DNA of 17,043 nucleotides from RGIG5579 sp045601445 (GCA_045601445.1 JAZRZQ010000069.1:1-17043), one strand, 5' to 3'. Shown: positions 6,384-13,609, numbered from the stretch's first letter. Numbers and translations: made by a program. The notes: generated by a model from the letters alone, not told the origin.

Positions 6384-8260
6384 TCGAGTTGAGCGAATAT
6401 CAAAACGGCTTGGTACGTCGCCGTCCCGTCGGCGAGGTGCATTTTGACCGCGAGGTGGACGTTCTCGTTTGCGGTCTCGGAACGGCAGGAGCTCTCGCCG
6501 CGCTGTTTTCGGCGCAAAACTCTCTTTCGGTGCTTGGCATCGAGGAATTGACCTGCGTGGGCGGAACGCACACGGCAGGCGGCGTACAGGGGCATTATTT
6601 CGGCAATGCCGGCGGCAGATACAAAGCGATCGACCGTGCCGTGCGCGAATGGGCCGAGGAGCATCACACGCTGATCGGGGAGAGCCGAAAAGTCGTTCTC
6701 GAGCAAGCGCTTTGCCGTGCGGGAGCTGAGATCTGCTATCAAAGCAGTGTCTGCGGCGTTTATCTGGACAAAACGCGCGTGATCGGCGCGAGAGTGCTGA
6801 AGGACAAAGAGGTGTTTTCCGTCAAAGCGCGCGTGGTGATGGACTGCACGGCCGAGGCGTACGTGGCCGCAATGGCAGGCTGTGAAATGCAGTGCGGGCG
6901 CGAATCGGACGGGCAAATGCAGCCTTACTCCATGGTGTCCATGGTATATAACGGAGAAAAATACCGCTACAACAACATCGACTTCGGGCGCGTGGATCAA
7001 TACGATCCTGTCTCTCTTTCCGAAGCGATCCTCTTTTCCCGCTCCTACGAGATTCCCGAGCAGAGTCGCAAGGAAAAGCTCATTCGACCGATGCCGCTCA
7101 TCGGCATCCGCGAGGGGCGGCGCATCGTGGCCGAAGAGGGGGTTTCGCTATCGGCGCTGTTTCGGGGTGAAACAACGAAAAGCCCGATGTATTACGCCTA
7201 CGCCGATCTGGACAAGCACGGCTGGGACATCGCCTTTGACGGAGAAATTCTCGGAGATTGGGCGATCGGAGCAAATCTCGGCGCGTACAACGTGACGGTT
7301 CCCGTCCCCTACCGCGCCATTTTGCCCAAGGGCTACGAGGGGCTTCTCGTCCCCTGCCGCGCGCTGGGCGTTGATCGCGACATTTCAAGCTGTGTCAGAA
7401 TGATTCCCGATATGAAAAAGCTCGCCGAGGGGGCGGCCGAATGGGCGACGATCGCCGTTCAAAACAAGCTTTCCCTTCGGGAAGTGCCTTACGAAGCTCT
7501 GCGAGCGCGTCTGACGGAAAGCGGCTGTCTGAAAGACGGGGACGATCGCCCCGTTCGCGTCGACGGCAAAAGAAATTGGGACGGAACTGCCCTCGTCCCG
7601 CGAGACGTTTTCTGGATCACGAATGCCGAGGCGCTGGAAGCGCCCCTTCGAAGCGAAGCGCCCGGGGAGGCGATCTGGTCGGCCAAAAGAATGGGCGAGA
7701 CGGCACAGCCGAAGCTGCGAGCGCTTTTGGCAAGCGAAAACGAAAACCTTCGAAAAAATGCCGCGCTGGCGCTGGCCGCCACGGGCGATCGGGCGGCTCT
7801 GCCGCTCCTGCGGGACATGCTCGCCGAGCGCGACGGCACGATGCTCAAGGACTGCCGCAAGAACAACAATCTGCGCGGCTGTATGGCGATCTATTGGCTC
7901 GGAAGGCTCGCCGACCGCGACGCGACGGACGGGCTGATGGAACTGATCGGAGATCCCAAGGAGAGCGAGAGAGAAATCTACCAAAATCAGAATCTCAAGA
8001 CCACTCGCTACAAGGTGGCGGATTTTAACGACGTCCTCTTTCAATTTACCTCTCAGGCGGTGATGGCGCTGATCCGCATCGGCAAGGTGCATCCGAAGGA
8101 TCGGGCGCGCATTGCCGAGAGCTTTGAGAGAACCTTTTCCTCTCCCGATTACGGTCGGCACATCACGGCGCGCCCGCAAAACAGCAGCGAGGGAAATATG
8201 GTGCTTGCGCTGAAGCGCATCGCTCTTTCGGCCAAAAAGCGTTGGGAACAAGACCAATAG
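6380..8260 (+). CDS. FAD-dependent oxidoreductase (FAD_oxidored family) with C-terminal HEAT repeats
   Basis: 626 residues, cytosolic. The FAD-binding Rossmann motif is at 27-37 (VDVLVCGLGTAG, with G32, G34, G37), followed by VGGTHTAGGVQG (60-71), the second FAD contact typical of the FAD_oxidored family. A C-terminal FAD-closing segment, PCRALGVDRDISSCVRMIP, is near residues 325-345. From about 430 to 570 the sequence changes to HEAT/PBS-lyase-like helical repeats (PKLRALLASENENLRKNAAL, RAALPLLRDML, DATDGLMELIG), a protein-binding scaffold. The start at 6380 overlaps the previous stop by 4 bp, so the two flavoproteins are translationally coupled and may form a complex. It ends in TAG. The substrate is not evident; nearby genes give no firm hint. 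Confidence 0.88.
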   Translation: MIELSEYQNGLVRRRPVGEVHFDREVDVLVCGLGTAGALAALFSAQNSLSVLGIEELTCVGGTHTAGGVQGHYFGNAGGRYKAIDRAVREWAEEHHTLIGESRKVVLEQALCRAGAEICYQSSVCGVYLDKTRVIGARVLKDKEVFSVKARVVMDCTAEAYVAAMAGCEMQCGRESDGQMQPYSMVSMVYNGEKYRYNNIDFGRVDQYDPVSLSEAILFSRSYEIPEQSRKEKLIRPMPLIGIREGRRIVAEEGVSLSALFRGETTKSPMYYAYADLDKHGWDIAFDGEILGDWAIGANLGAYNVTVPVPYRAILPKGYEGLLVPCRALGVDRDISSCVRMIPDMKKLAEGAAEWATIAVQNKLSLREVPYEALRARLTESGCLKDGDDRPVRVDGKRNWDGTALVPRDVFWITNAEALEAPLRSEAPGEAIWSAKRMGETAQPKLRALLASENENLRKNAALALAATGDRAALPLLRDMLAERDGTMLKDCRKNNNLRGCMAIYWLGRLADRDATDGLMELIGDPKESEREIYQNQNLKTTRYKVADFNDVLFQFTSQAVMALIRIGKVHPKDRARIAESFERTFSSPDYGRHITARPQNSSEGNMVLALKRIALSAKKRWEQDQ

Positions 8261-8362
8261 GCACAAAAAAACGAGGTGAAAGGAACAGGTTCCCTAAGGA
8301 CAGTTATCTTTAATAAAAACGGAATTTGGCACACAAATTCCCTGCTTGTAACAGCATAAGAC

Positions 8363-8415
8363 AAAAAACTACTCGAAGAAGAGAAAACAAAACTCTTTTT
8401 CGGGTAGTACTTTTT
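8363..8415. terminator. strong terminator-like hairpin inside the composite element
   Basis: A 16-bp stem (8368-8383 with 8393-8408, two G-U wobbles) with a 9-nt A-rich loop, flanked by an A-run on the left and TACTTTTT on the right. It could end transcripts from the flavoprotein operon, whose stop lies about 100 bp upstream, or transcripts from the other side. Confidence 0.7.
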
Positions 8416-8420
8416 ATATA

Positions 8421-8499
8421 GTGATATTCTGTGCTACGCAAAGAGTGATATGATTGCCGACGGCAATCGTGATATTAAAACCTACGGTTTTAGTGATAT
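8421..8499 (+). repeat. GTGATAT array, exact 24-bp period, with mini-hairpin spacers
   Basis: GTGATAT occurs at 8421, 8445, 8469 and 8493, exactly 24 bp apart. The three 17-bp spacers each hold a 6-bp stem with a 3-nt loop: CTGTGC/GCAAAG (one mismatch, loop TAC), ATTGCC/GGCAAT (loop GAC) and AAAACC/GGTTTT (loop TAC). Stem sequences differ while the spacing, stem length and loop pattern are kept, implying selection on or copying of structure. Confidence 0.85.
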
Positions 8500-8511
8500 T
8501 TTATTCGCCTT

Positions 8512-8595
8512 TTAAAACTCGCAAAGCGAATAACACTCGGCGTAAGCCGAATATCACTGCGTAGCAATATCACTCGCCGCAAGGCGAATAAAACT
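8512..8595 (-). repeat. inverted counterpart array (ATATCAC units)
   Basis: ATATCAC at 8551-8557 and 8567-8573, with degenerate copies ATAACAC (8530-8536) and ATAAAAC (8588-8594), separates mini-hairpins such as CGGC-GTA-AGCCG and CGCC-GCA-AGGCG. Unit spacing is 16-21 bp, less regular than the left array. TGCGTAGCA (8558-8566) is the exact reverse complement of TGCTACGCA (8432-8440), and GGCGAATAAAA (8583-8593) of TTTTATTCGCC (8499-8509), so the two arrays can pair with each other. Confidence 0.8.
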
Positions 8596-8623
8596 GCCCA
8601 AGTGTCCTTAAGAACACTTGGGC
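8589..8623 (-). terminator. terminator of the dehydrogenase-glpP operon
   Basis: GCCCAAGTGT (8596-8605) pairs perfectly with ACACTTGGGC (8614-8623) around an 8-nt loop. On the minus strand AGTTTTATT follows. It lies 24 bp past the dehydrogenase stop, so it fits as the operon terminator, although it also sits at the right end of the composite element. Confidence 0.7.
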
Positions 8624-8646
8624 AACACCTCGTTTTTTTCATTGCT

Positions 8647-9759
8647 TCATTCTTCCCAAGGGAAGCGGTACTGCACGAGACCCAATTCGTCGCGCACCTG
8701 AGTGATCTCCTTTTGCACAGAGGGATTGATCGGAACGCCGCTCTCGCGGGAAAGGCGAATCTCATATTCCTTTTCGCCTGCCGTGTAAATACGATCGGCG
8801 TCGGGCGCTTTTTTGGAAGCGCGCATACTGCGGGTGATCTCTCCCGCCTTCTTGCGGGCAAGTGCCTCTCCGAGGAAGTGATCGGTATCAATGGCGATAA
8901 ACCAATGCCCCAGCCCGTAGGGACGGGGATTTCCGTTTTCGTCCTTGCCGTCGAGTGCCTTGCCGTAGGCACCGTCCTGCAGGATCGAGGAGAAAAACTC
9001 CACCGCAAGGGCAAAGCCGTAGCCCTTGTAGCCGCCGAGGGCTTCTCCGATACCGCCGAGGGTCGTCAGCGCCGCCGTGCCGCCGCGGATGCGTCGGAGC
9101 GCTTCGCCCGCATCCCCTTCCACGGCAGAGCCGTCGGAAGCGATGACGGTGCCGGGATGCACCTCTTCCCCGATTCTTTCGTAATACTCGATCTTGCCGT
9201 TTTGGGTGATCGAGGTGGCACAGTCGAAATTAAAGTCGAAGGCTTCGTCGGTGGGAACGCCGATGGTGAAGGGGTTCGTGCCGAACATTCCCTCTACGCC
9301 ATTGGTAGGCGCAACCGAGGGGCGGGCGTTGGTACCCGTCATACCGATACAGCCTGCCTTGGTGGCCATCGAGGTATAATACCCCGCGATGCCGTAATGG
9401 CAGGAGTTGCGAACGACGACCATTCCCATTCCGTATTCCTTGGCCTTTTTGATGGCAAGGCTCATCGCGCGGTGTCCGATGACCTGCCCCATTCCGTGGT
9501 GTCCGTCGAGAACGGCGGTGGTGGGCGTTTCCTTCACGATCTCAATTTCGGTGACGGGCTGTTGAATGCCCGCACGGATGCGGTCGAGATACACGGGCTT
9601 GAAGCGATTCACCCCGTGCGATTCGATGCCGCGCTTATCCGACTCCAACAGCACGTCGGCGCAGATCTCGGCATCTTTGCGCGGGATGCCGTAGCCGACG
9701 AAGGCGTCGATCACGAAATCGGTAATGGTTTTCCAATCCACAATGCTCATTTTGGCCAT
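8647..9759 (-). CDS. Ldh_2-family NAD(P)-dependent malate/L-lactate/ureidoglycolate-type dehydrogenase
   Basis: 370 residues, cytosolic. Family motifs: RGIESHGVNRF at 43-53 with conserved His48, RNSCHYGIAGYY at 117-128 with His121, and the following glycine/asparagine-rich nucleotide pocket (TGTNARPSVAPTNG). Members reduce or oxidise 2-hydroxy acids with NAD(P)H: malate, 2,3-diketogulonate, ureidoglycolate or sulfolactate. The exact substrate is not readable, so no symbol is given. The ATG at 9759 is chosen because GAAGGAG lies about 9 bp upstream; the open frame continues past it without a better site. It follows glpP by 37 bp on the same strand with no terminator between, so it should be under GlpP leader control, which hints at a role in glycerol or triose metabolism. 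Confidence 0.92.
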   Translation of the reverse strand: MAKMSIVDWKTITDFVIDAFVGYGIPRKDAEICADVLLESDKRGIESHGVNRFKPVYLDRIRAGIQQPVTEIEIVKETPTTAVLDGHHGMGQVIGHRAMSLAIKKAKEYGMGMVVVRNSCHYGIAGYYTSMATKAGCIGMTGTNARPSVAPTNGVEGMFGTNPFTIGVPTDEAFDFNFDCATSITQNGKIEYYERIGEEVHPGTVIASDGSAVEGDAGEALRRIRGGTAALTTLGGIGEALGGYKGYGFALAVEFFSSILQDGAYGKALDGKDENGNPRPYGLGHWFIAIDTDHFLGEALARKKAGEITRSMRASKKAPDADRIYTAGEKEYEIRLSRESGVPINPSVQKEITQVRDELGLVQYRFPWEE

Positions 9760-9796
9760 GGCTATATTCTCCTTCAAAATCATTTTTGATGATGCT

Positions 9797-10357
9797 TTAT
9801 ACGTACCAAAGCTCCTGTTTTCCCGTGGAGACGGCAAAAGCGCCCGCACGGATCGCCCCCGTGACTTCCTCCTTGGTTTCGATCAGTCCGCCTGCGATCA
9901 GGGGGATGCTCTGCGAGGAAAAGCGGCGGATCATCTTTTCAATGACCCCCGGCATAATCTCCACCAGATCGGGACGGGTGCTTTCGAGCACCTCGGAGAT
10001 GCCGCCGACCCCTTGGGAATCGTAGACAAAAAAGCGCTGAACGGTCAGCATTCCCGCCTCTTTTGCCATACGGATCAGCGCGGGGCGCGTACTGACGATG
10101 CCGTCAGCGCCGATCCATTTGATATACTCGATCCCGCCGCGATCCTTACCGACGCCCTCACTCAGATCAAGGTGCAGAAAAACGGCCTTCCCGCGCTGTT
10201 TTGCCTCGGCGATGCGATCGGGAATGCGGATCAAGGGACAGCCGAGCAAAAAGATGACGTCGGCGGGGGAAGAGAGCGCCTGCTCGAGCGCGGGCTCGTG
10301 CACGGCGGCAATGATCGGGTTGTTCTCCAGACTTTCATACAACTGTTTTTGAGTCAC
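9797..10357 (-). CDS. glpP: glycerol-3-phosphate-responsive antiterminator GlpP
   Basis: 186 residues, close to Bacillus GlpP (about 190). RNA-binding protein that, with glycerol-3-phosphate, lets RNA polymerase pass leader terminators. The TIM-barrel-like fold shows family blocks: HEPALEQAL (20-28), HLDLSEGVGKDRGGIEYI (62-79), the phosphate-binding EIMPG (133-137) and IAGGLI (154-159). The start is GTG at 10357, with GAGGTG at 10365-10370, 7 bp upstream; the frame is open further upstream but would run through the leader hairpin. Unusually, its own leader carries a consensus promoter directly followed by a terminator, implying autoregulation. The downstream partner is a dehydrogenase rather than glpF, glpK or glpD, none of which is in the window. 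Confidence 0.93.
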   Translation of the reverse strand: MTQKQLYESLENNPIIAAVHEPALEQALSSPADVIFLLGCPLIRIPDRIAEAKQRGKAVFLHLDLSEGVGKDRGGIEYIKWIGADGIVSTRPALIRMAKEAGMLTVQRFFVYDSQGVGGISEVLESTRPDLVEIMPGVIEKMIRRFSSQSIPLIAGGLIETKEEVTGAIRAGAFAVSTGKQELWYV

Positions 10358-10390
10358 GAACGCACACCTCGCTTGCCAAAATCGTTTCCG

Positions 10391-10434
10391 AAAAAAGCAA
10401 AAGCAAAAGAACACGTTGCGCGCTCTTTTGCTTT
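10391..10434 (-). terminator. leader terminator of the glpP operon (likely GlpP target)
   Basis: On the minus strand an 11-bp perfect stem pairs 10434-10424 with 10410-10400 around a 13-nt loop, and then TGC and six T (10396-10391) follow. It begins about 12 nt after the predicted transcription start and ends about 20 nt before the ribosome binding site. The AAAGC motif is repeated, so a second register (10425-10434 with 10394-10403) is also possible. It could also stop read-through from the phosphoesterase gene. Confidence 0.75.
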
Positions 10435-10452
10435 CTCTCAATCTCTGAGATC

Positions 10453-10481
10453 ATTATAAGAGCGGCGAGGCGTTTTGTCAA
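10453..10481 (-). promoter_or_regulatory. consensus promoter of the glpP operon
   Basis: On the minus strand, TTGACA (10481-10476), exactly 17 bp, TATAAT (10458-10453). It is a perfect match to the sigma-A consensus, 7 bp after the stop of the phosphoesterase gene. Expected transcription start is near 10446. Such a strong promoter would need downstream control, which fits the leader terminator. Confidence 0.85.
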
Positions 10482-10487
10482 GTCATT

Positions 10488-11612
10488 TTAATACGAAAGC
10501 GAAATCGAAACGATCTGACAGTCCGTTCCGACGCGGATCGGCGGGCCCCAGGTGCCCACGCCCGAGGAAACGATGATCGGAGAGCCGCCCTCGGTGCGGC
10601 CGAAGCCGTAATCAATCGAATACATCGCTTGCGTCATCAGAGAGCCGGGGAAGATCTGCCCGCGGTGAGTGTGCCCCGAAAGCACGAGCAGGCTCGGATC
10701 GGCATACTCCTCGAGGCGTGCGGGGTTGTGATCGAGCACCGCAACGGCAAGAGAGGGGTCGGCATCGGAGAGGATCTCGGAGAGCGGGGCTCTCTCCTTT
10801 CCCGTGCCGGTGCCGATGGGCGAGGGGTCGACGCGGCCGACCAGAACGAGGCTTGTGTCAATGACGGTGTATTCGTCCTGCAAAAGACGAATGTGACATC
10901 TCTCGAGAAAGGCGAGCATTTCGTCAAGCTGTGCGCCCGCGTCGTGATTGCCGAGGCAAGCGTAAACGCCGTGGACGGAGCGAATGCCCCGAAGGATGCG
11001 CTCCGCTCTTTCGGGGTCAAGGATGGCAGCGTAATCGTTATCGAAAAAATCCCCCGCAATGCAGACCAGATCGGGCTGTTCGGCGTTGATTGTTTCCACG
11101 ATGCTCTCAAGCCTTGCCTCCGATCCGACCGCGCCCAGATGCAGATCGCTGAGCATGACCACGCGCATCTGCTCACCCTTCCCCGTCCCAAGCGAAACGG
11201 AGTAGGAGACCGTTTTGATCCGACGGGCGTGAAGAAAGCCGCCGAGCACCGTCAGAAGCGCCAAGGAAAGCGCGACAAGACGCGTGACGAAAACCGTTTT
11301 CGGTAAGCAAGAGGCAAAAGGACGAGTGCAAAGAAGGGCAAGCTCCGAGAGCAAAAAGAACAGGAGAAGATAGACGAAAAGCCCCATCCAAGCCGTGCCG
11401 ATCGCGGATATGACGCGCTGCGGGATGCCCGAAAACGGCCGCGCGACGGAAAGCAGCAGCATCACGGACAAAAGGATCAGCGCGAGCAGTACCCAGACAA
11501 AGCGAAGGCGCGGCAGGACGGCCGAAAGAAGCTGCGTGAGCCGCAGGGCAAGATAGTAATGCACCGCCGCCAAAACAAGCAGCAATACGATCAAGATCAG
11601 CACAAATTTCAC
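10488..11612 (-). CDS. membrane-anchored calcineurin-type metallophosphoesterase
   Basis: 374 residues. Four hydrophobic helices occupy about residues 1-20, 37-57, 70-95 and 108-128; the rest is a metallophosphoesterase domain. Metal-binding motifs in order: SDLHLG (155-160), GDFFDND (187-193), GNHD (221-224) and SGHTHRGQ (312-319), all intact. The closest described type is the YkuE/YaeI-like group of Firmicutes; the substrate (phosphodiester, lipid or other) is not evident. The start is GTG at 11612 with GAGGTG at 11620-11625, 7 bp upstream. It has its own promoter and is read divergently from the phosphate transporter operon. The glpP promoter begins only 7 bp past its stop. Confidence 0.92.
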   Translation of the reverse strand: MKFVLILIVLLLVLAAVHYYLALRLTQLLSAVLPRLRFVWVLLALILLSVMLLLSVARPFSGIPQRVISAIGTAWMGLFVYLLLFFLLSELALLCTRPFASCLPKTVFVTRLVALSLALLTVLGGFLHARRIKTVSYSVSLGTGKGEQMRVVMLSDLHLGAVGSEARLESIVETINAEQPDLVCIAGDFFDNDYAAILDPERAERILRGIRSVHGVYACLGNHDAGAQLDEMLAFLERCHIRLLQDEYTVIDTSLVLVGRVDPSPIGTGTGKERAPLSEILSDADPSLAVAVLDHNPARLEEYADPSLLVLSGHTHRGQIFPGSLMTQAMYSIDYGFGRTEGGSPIIVSSGVGTWGPPIRVGTDCQIVSISLSY

Positions 11613-11668
11613 TCCGTCTCACCTCACCTGTTCCGCACACCGAGCGAAACGCTTTTTTCGATATGGAA

Positions 11669-11697
11669 ATTATATCACACAAACGGGGATTTTCCAA
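11669..11697 (-). promoter_or_regulatory. promoter of the metallophosphoesterase gene
   Basis: On the minus strand, TTGGAA (11697-11692), 17 bp, TATAAT (11674-11669). Start codon is 57 bp downstream of the -10 box. The rest of the 302-bp gap to the PiT gene holds an A/T-rich imperfect dyad around AGAC/GTCT (about 11778-11820), of unclear role, and the PiT promoter. Confidence 0.7.
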
Positions 11698-11824
11698 TTC
11701 TTTTTCTTTATTTTTTTTACGCTCTTTTTGCCCGAGCCAATACCGAATCCGCTTTTGCCTTCCAAATGCCTGCAAAAAAGCAAAAAATCAAGACTTCTCC
11801 GTCTGCTTTTTGTCGCTTTTGCTC

Positions 11825-11854
11825 TTGACAAGCATCAGACTGTTTCGATAGAAT
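11825..11854 (+). promoter_or_regulatory. promoter of the PiT-DUF47-deoD operon
   Basis: TTGACA (11825-11830), 18-bp spacer, TAGAAT (11849-11854). The ATG of the transporter is 60 bp further, after AAAGAGGT. I see no Pho-box-like repeat that would show phosphate control. Confidence 0.65.
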
Positions 11855-11914
11855 AATTCTTGATAAGAATAATAAGAAAGAAATCGAAAAGGAAAAGAAA
11901 CAAAGAGGTTCTTT

Positions 11915-12970
11915 ATGGATTCCATTGTAGCGTTCTGGCAACAAATGACTGCCAATCCCCTGCTGTTCGTGGCGGTTTTTCTGACGCTCGGCGTGATTCT
12001 GGTCAACGGCTGGACCGACGCGCCCAACGCCATTGCCACCTGTGTCGTAACCCGCTGTATGTCTCCGAGACTTGCCATTCTGATGGCGGCCGTATTCAAT
12101 TTTCTCGGCGTGTTTTTGATGACGAAGATCAGTAACGAGGTCGCCGTCACCATTACCAATATGGTCAACTTCGGCTCAGCCGACGGAAAGACCGTCATTA
12201 TCGTTCTCTGTGCCGCGATGCTGGCCATCGTCCTTTGGGCGACGCTGGCTTGGCTCTTCGGCATTCCCACCAGCGAAAGCCACGCACTCATTGCCGGTCT
12301 GACCGGCGGCGCGATGGCGCTGTGCGGGCTTGATGCCATCGTTTGGTCACAATGGCTGAAGGTCGTTTGGGGCATCGTGATCTCCGTCACGCTCGGCTTC
12401 GGCTTTGCCTGGCTGATCTGCAAGCTGGTGACCGCTCTCTTCCGCAAGGCCAACCGCCCGAAAACCGAGCCGTTCTTCCGCGGGGCGCAGATCGTCGGCG
12501 CGGCCTCGATGGCCTTTATGCACGGCGCGCAGGACGGGCAGAAATTTATGGGAATCATCCTGCTGTGCGTGTTCACCTTAAGCGGCACGGGCGCGGCGGC
12601 ATCCACCTTCGTCATCCCCACCTGGCTGATGATCCTCTGCTCGATCGTGATGGGTCTGGGCACGGCGATGGGCGGCAAGAAGATCATCAAATCCGTGGGA
12701 ATGGATATGGTTAAGTTGGAGAAATATCAGGGCTTCTCGGCCGACATTGCCTCCTCCCTCTCGCTGGTGTTCTGCTCGGTGTTCGGTCTGCCCGTTTCCA
12801 CCACGCACGTCAAGACCACCTCGATCATGGGTGTCGGTGCGGTCAAGCGGCTCAGCGCGATCAACTTCGGTGTGGTCAAGGAGATGGTGATGACCTGGAT
12901 CCTCACCTTCCCCGGCTGCGGCCTGCTCTCTTTTTTGGTTACGAAACTGTTTTTGTATATTTTCAACTGA
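11915..12970 (+). CDS. PiT-family inorganic phosphate transporter
   Basis: 351-residue polytopic membrane protein that imports phosphate (usually as a metal-phosphate complex with H+, in some members Na+). Both internal-repeat signatures are present: NGWTDAPNAIAT at 31-42 in the N-terminal half and the paired GIPTSESHALIAGLTG (116-131) and GLPVSTTHVKTTSIMG (291-306). FMHGAQDGQKFMG (201-213) is the matching motif that opens the second half. Length is in the normal range for short bacterial PiT proteins. The ATG at 11915 has AAAGAGGT upstream. It is followed 18 bp later by the DUF47 gene, the standard partner; in many genomes the DUF47 gene comes first, here it is second. Confidence 0.95.
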   Translation: MDSIVAFWQQMTANPLLFVAVFLTLGVILVNGWTDAPNAIATCVVTRCMSPRLAILMAAVFNFLGVFLMTKISNEVAVTITNMVNFGSADGKTVIIVLCAAMLAIVLWATLAWLFGIPTSESHALIAGLTGGAMALCGLDAIVWSQWLKVVWGIVISVTLGFGFAWLICKLVTALFRKANRPKTEPFFRGAQIVGAASMAFMHGAQDGQKFMGIILLCVFTLSGTGAAASTFVIPTWLMILCSIVMGLGTAMGGKKIIKSVGMDMVKLEKYQGFSADIASSLSLVFCSVFGLPVSTTHVKTTSIMGVGAVKRLSAINFGVVKEMVMTWILTFPGCGLLSFLVTKLFLYIFN

Positions 12971-12988
12971 AAGAAAGGAACCATCATA

Positions 12989-13609
12989 ATGGCAAAGGGC
13001 GATCAATTCTATTTTGAAAATTTTGCGGCGTGTGCCGCCTTGTCGAAGAAAGCGGCCTTGTATCTGGTCGAGTGTCTGGAGCATTACGATGCGCAGAAGT
13101 TAGAGGAAATGCTCAAAACGATGCACGAGATCGAGCACAGCGCCGATGAAAAAAAGCACGAAATGGCCGATGCGCTTGCCAAGGCCTTCGTCACCCCCAT
13201 CGACCGCGAGGATCTGGATATGCTCAGCCAGAATCTGGACGAGCTGACGGACAAGATCGAGGAGATCCTGCAAAAGTTCTACATCTACAACATTACCTCG
13301 ATCGAGGATGGCGTCATCGAGTTTGCCAAGAAGCTGGTTTGCTCCTGCGAGATCCTGTGCGATCTGATGGCGGAATTTGAAAACTTCAAGCGCTCGAAGA
13401 AGATCCGTGAGCTCATCATTGCCTTAAACGACGTGGAAGAGGAGTGCGACAGCCTCTATCTTGCCTCGATGCGCAAGCTCACCGTGGATCATAGCGACGC
13501 GATGCACGTTTTCTCCATGCACGCGGTTTACGATTGCCTCGAATCCTGCGCGGACGATTGCGAGCACGTGGGTGACTGCATCGAAACCGTCATTATGAAA
13601 AACACCTGA
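12989..13609 (+). CDS. DUF47/PhoU-like accessory protein of the PiT transporter
   Basis: 206-residue all-helical, cytosolic protein with acidic and repeated EhhxxhHxhEHxAD patterns (TMHEIEHSADEKKHE near residues 44-58; ALNDVEEECDS near 145-155). These are typical of DUF47, a relative of PhoU whose bundles bind metal clusters. It is thought to control or assist PiT transporters. AAAGAAAGGA precedes the ATG; spacing is 18 bp from the PiT stop and 27 bp to deoD. Length is normal. Assignment rests on helix pattern and gene position and is secure. Confidence 0.92.
   Translation: MAKGDQFYFENFAACAALSKKAALYLVECLEHYDAQKLEEMLKTMHEIEHSADEKKHEMADALAKAFVTPIDREDLDMLSQNLDELTDKIEEILQKFYIYNITSIEDGVIEFAKKLVCSCEILCDLMAEFENFKRSKKIRELIIALNDVEEECDSLYLASMRKLTVDHSDAMHVFSMHAVYDCLESCADDCEHVGDCIETVIMKNT

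Larger units (their letters stand above)
8265..8639. mobile_element. 375-bp composite palindromic intergenic element (MITE-like), no ORF
   Basis: This fills the 386-bp gap between the convergent genes ending at 8260 and 8647. The ends are a perfect 14-bp inverted repeat, AAAAAAACGAGGTG (8265-8278) and CACCTCGTTTTTTT (8626-8639). A second inverted pair, TAAGGACA (8295-8302) and TGTCCTTA (8603-8610), sits at nearly the same distance from each end (30 and 29 bp). Inside are a hairpin GGAATTTG/CAAATTCC (8321-8341), a long terminator-like hairpin, and two oppositely oriented arrays of mini-hairpins separated by GTGATAT. I see no target duplication and no protein. Whether it moved as a unit, or grew inside an older terminator, is inference. 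Confidence 0.55.

Noticed and set aside
8149..8364. 71-codon minus-strand frame over the end of the flavoprotein gene and the repeat element
   Set aside because: It lies half inside a certain coding region and half in repeat DNA, with no plausible start site.
8421..8595. CRISPR-like array of short repeats and spacers
   Set aside because: The repeats are only 7 bp, the spacers are themselves palindromic, the array flips orientation midway, and no cas gene is near.
8602..9789. 395-codon open frame on the plus strand
   Set aside because: It is the antisense shadow of the dehydrogenase gene, which has clear family motifs and a good ribosome binding site; the antisense frame shows no recognisable domain.
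11788..12690. 300-codon open frame on the minus strand
   Set aside because: It is antisense to the PiT gene, whose signature motifs are unambiguous, and its C-terminal part runs through the PiT promoter.
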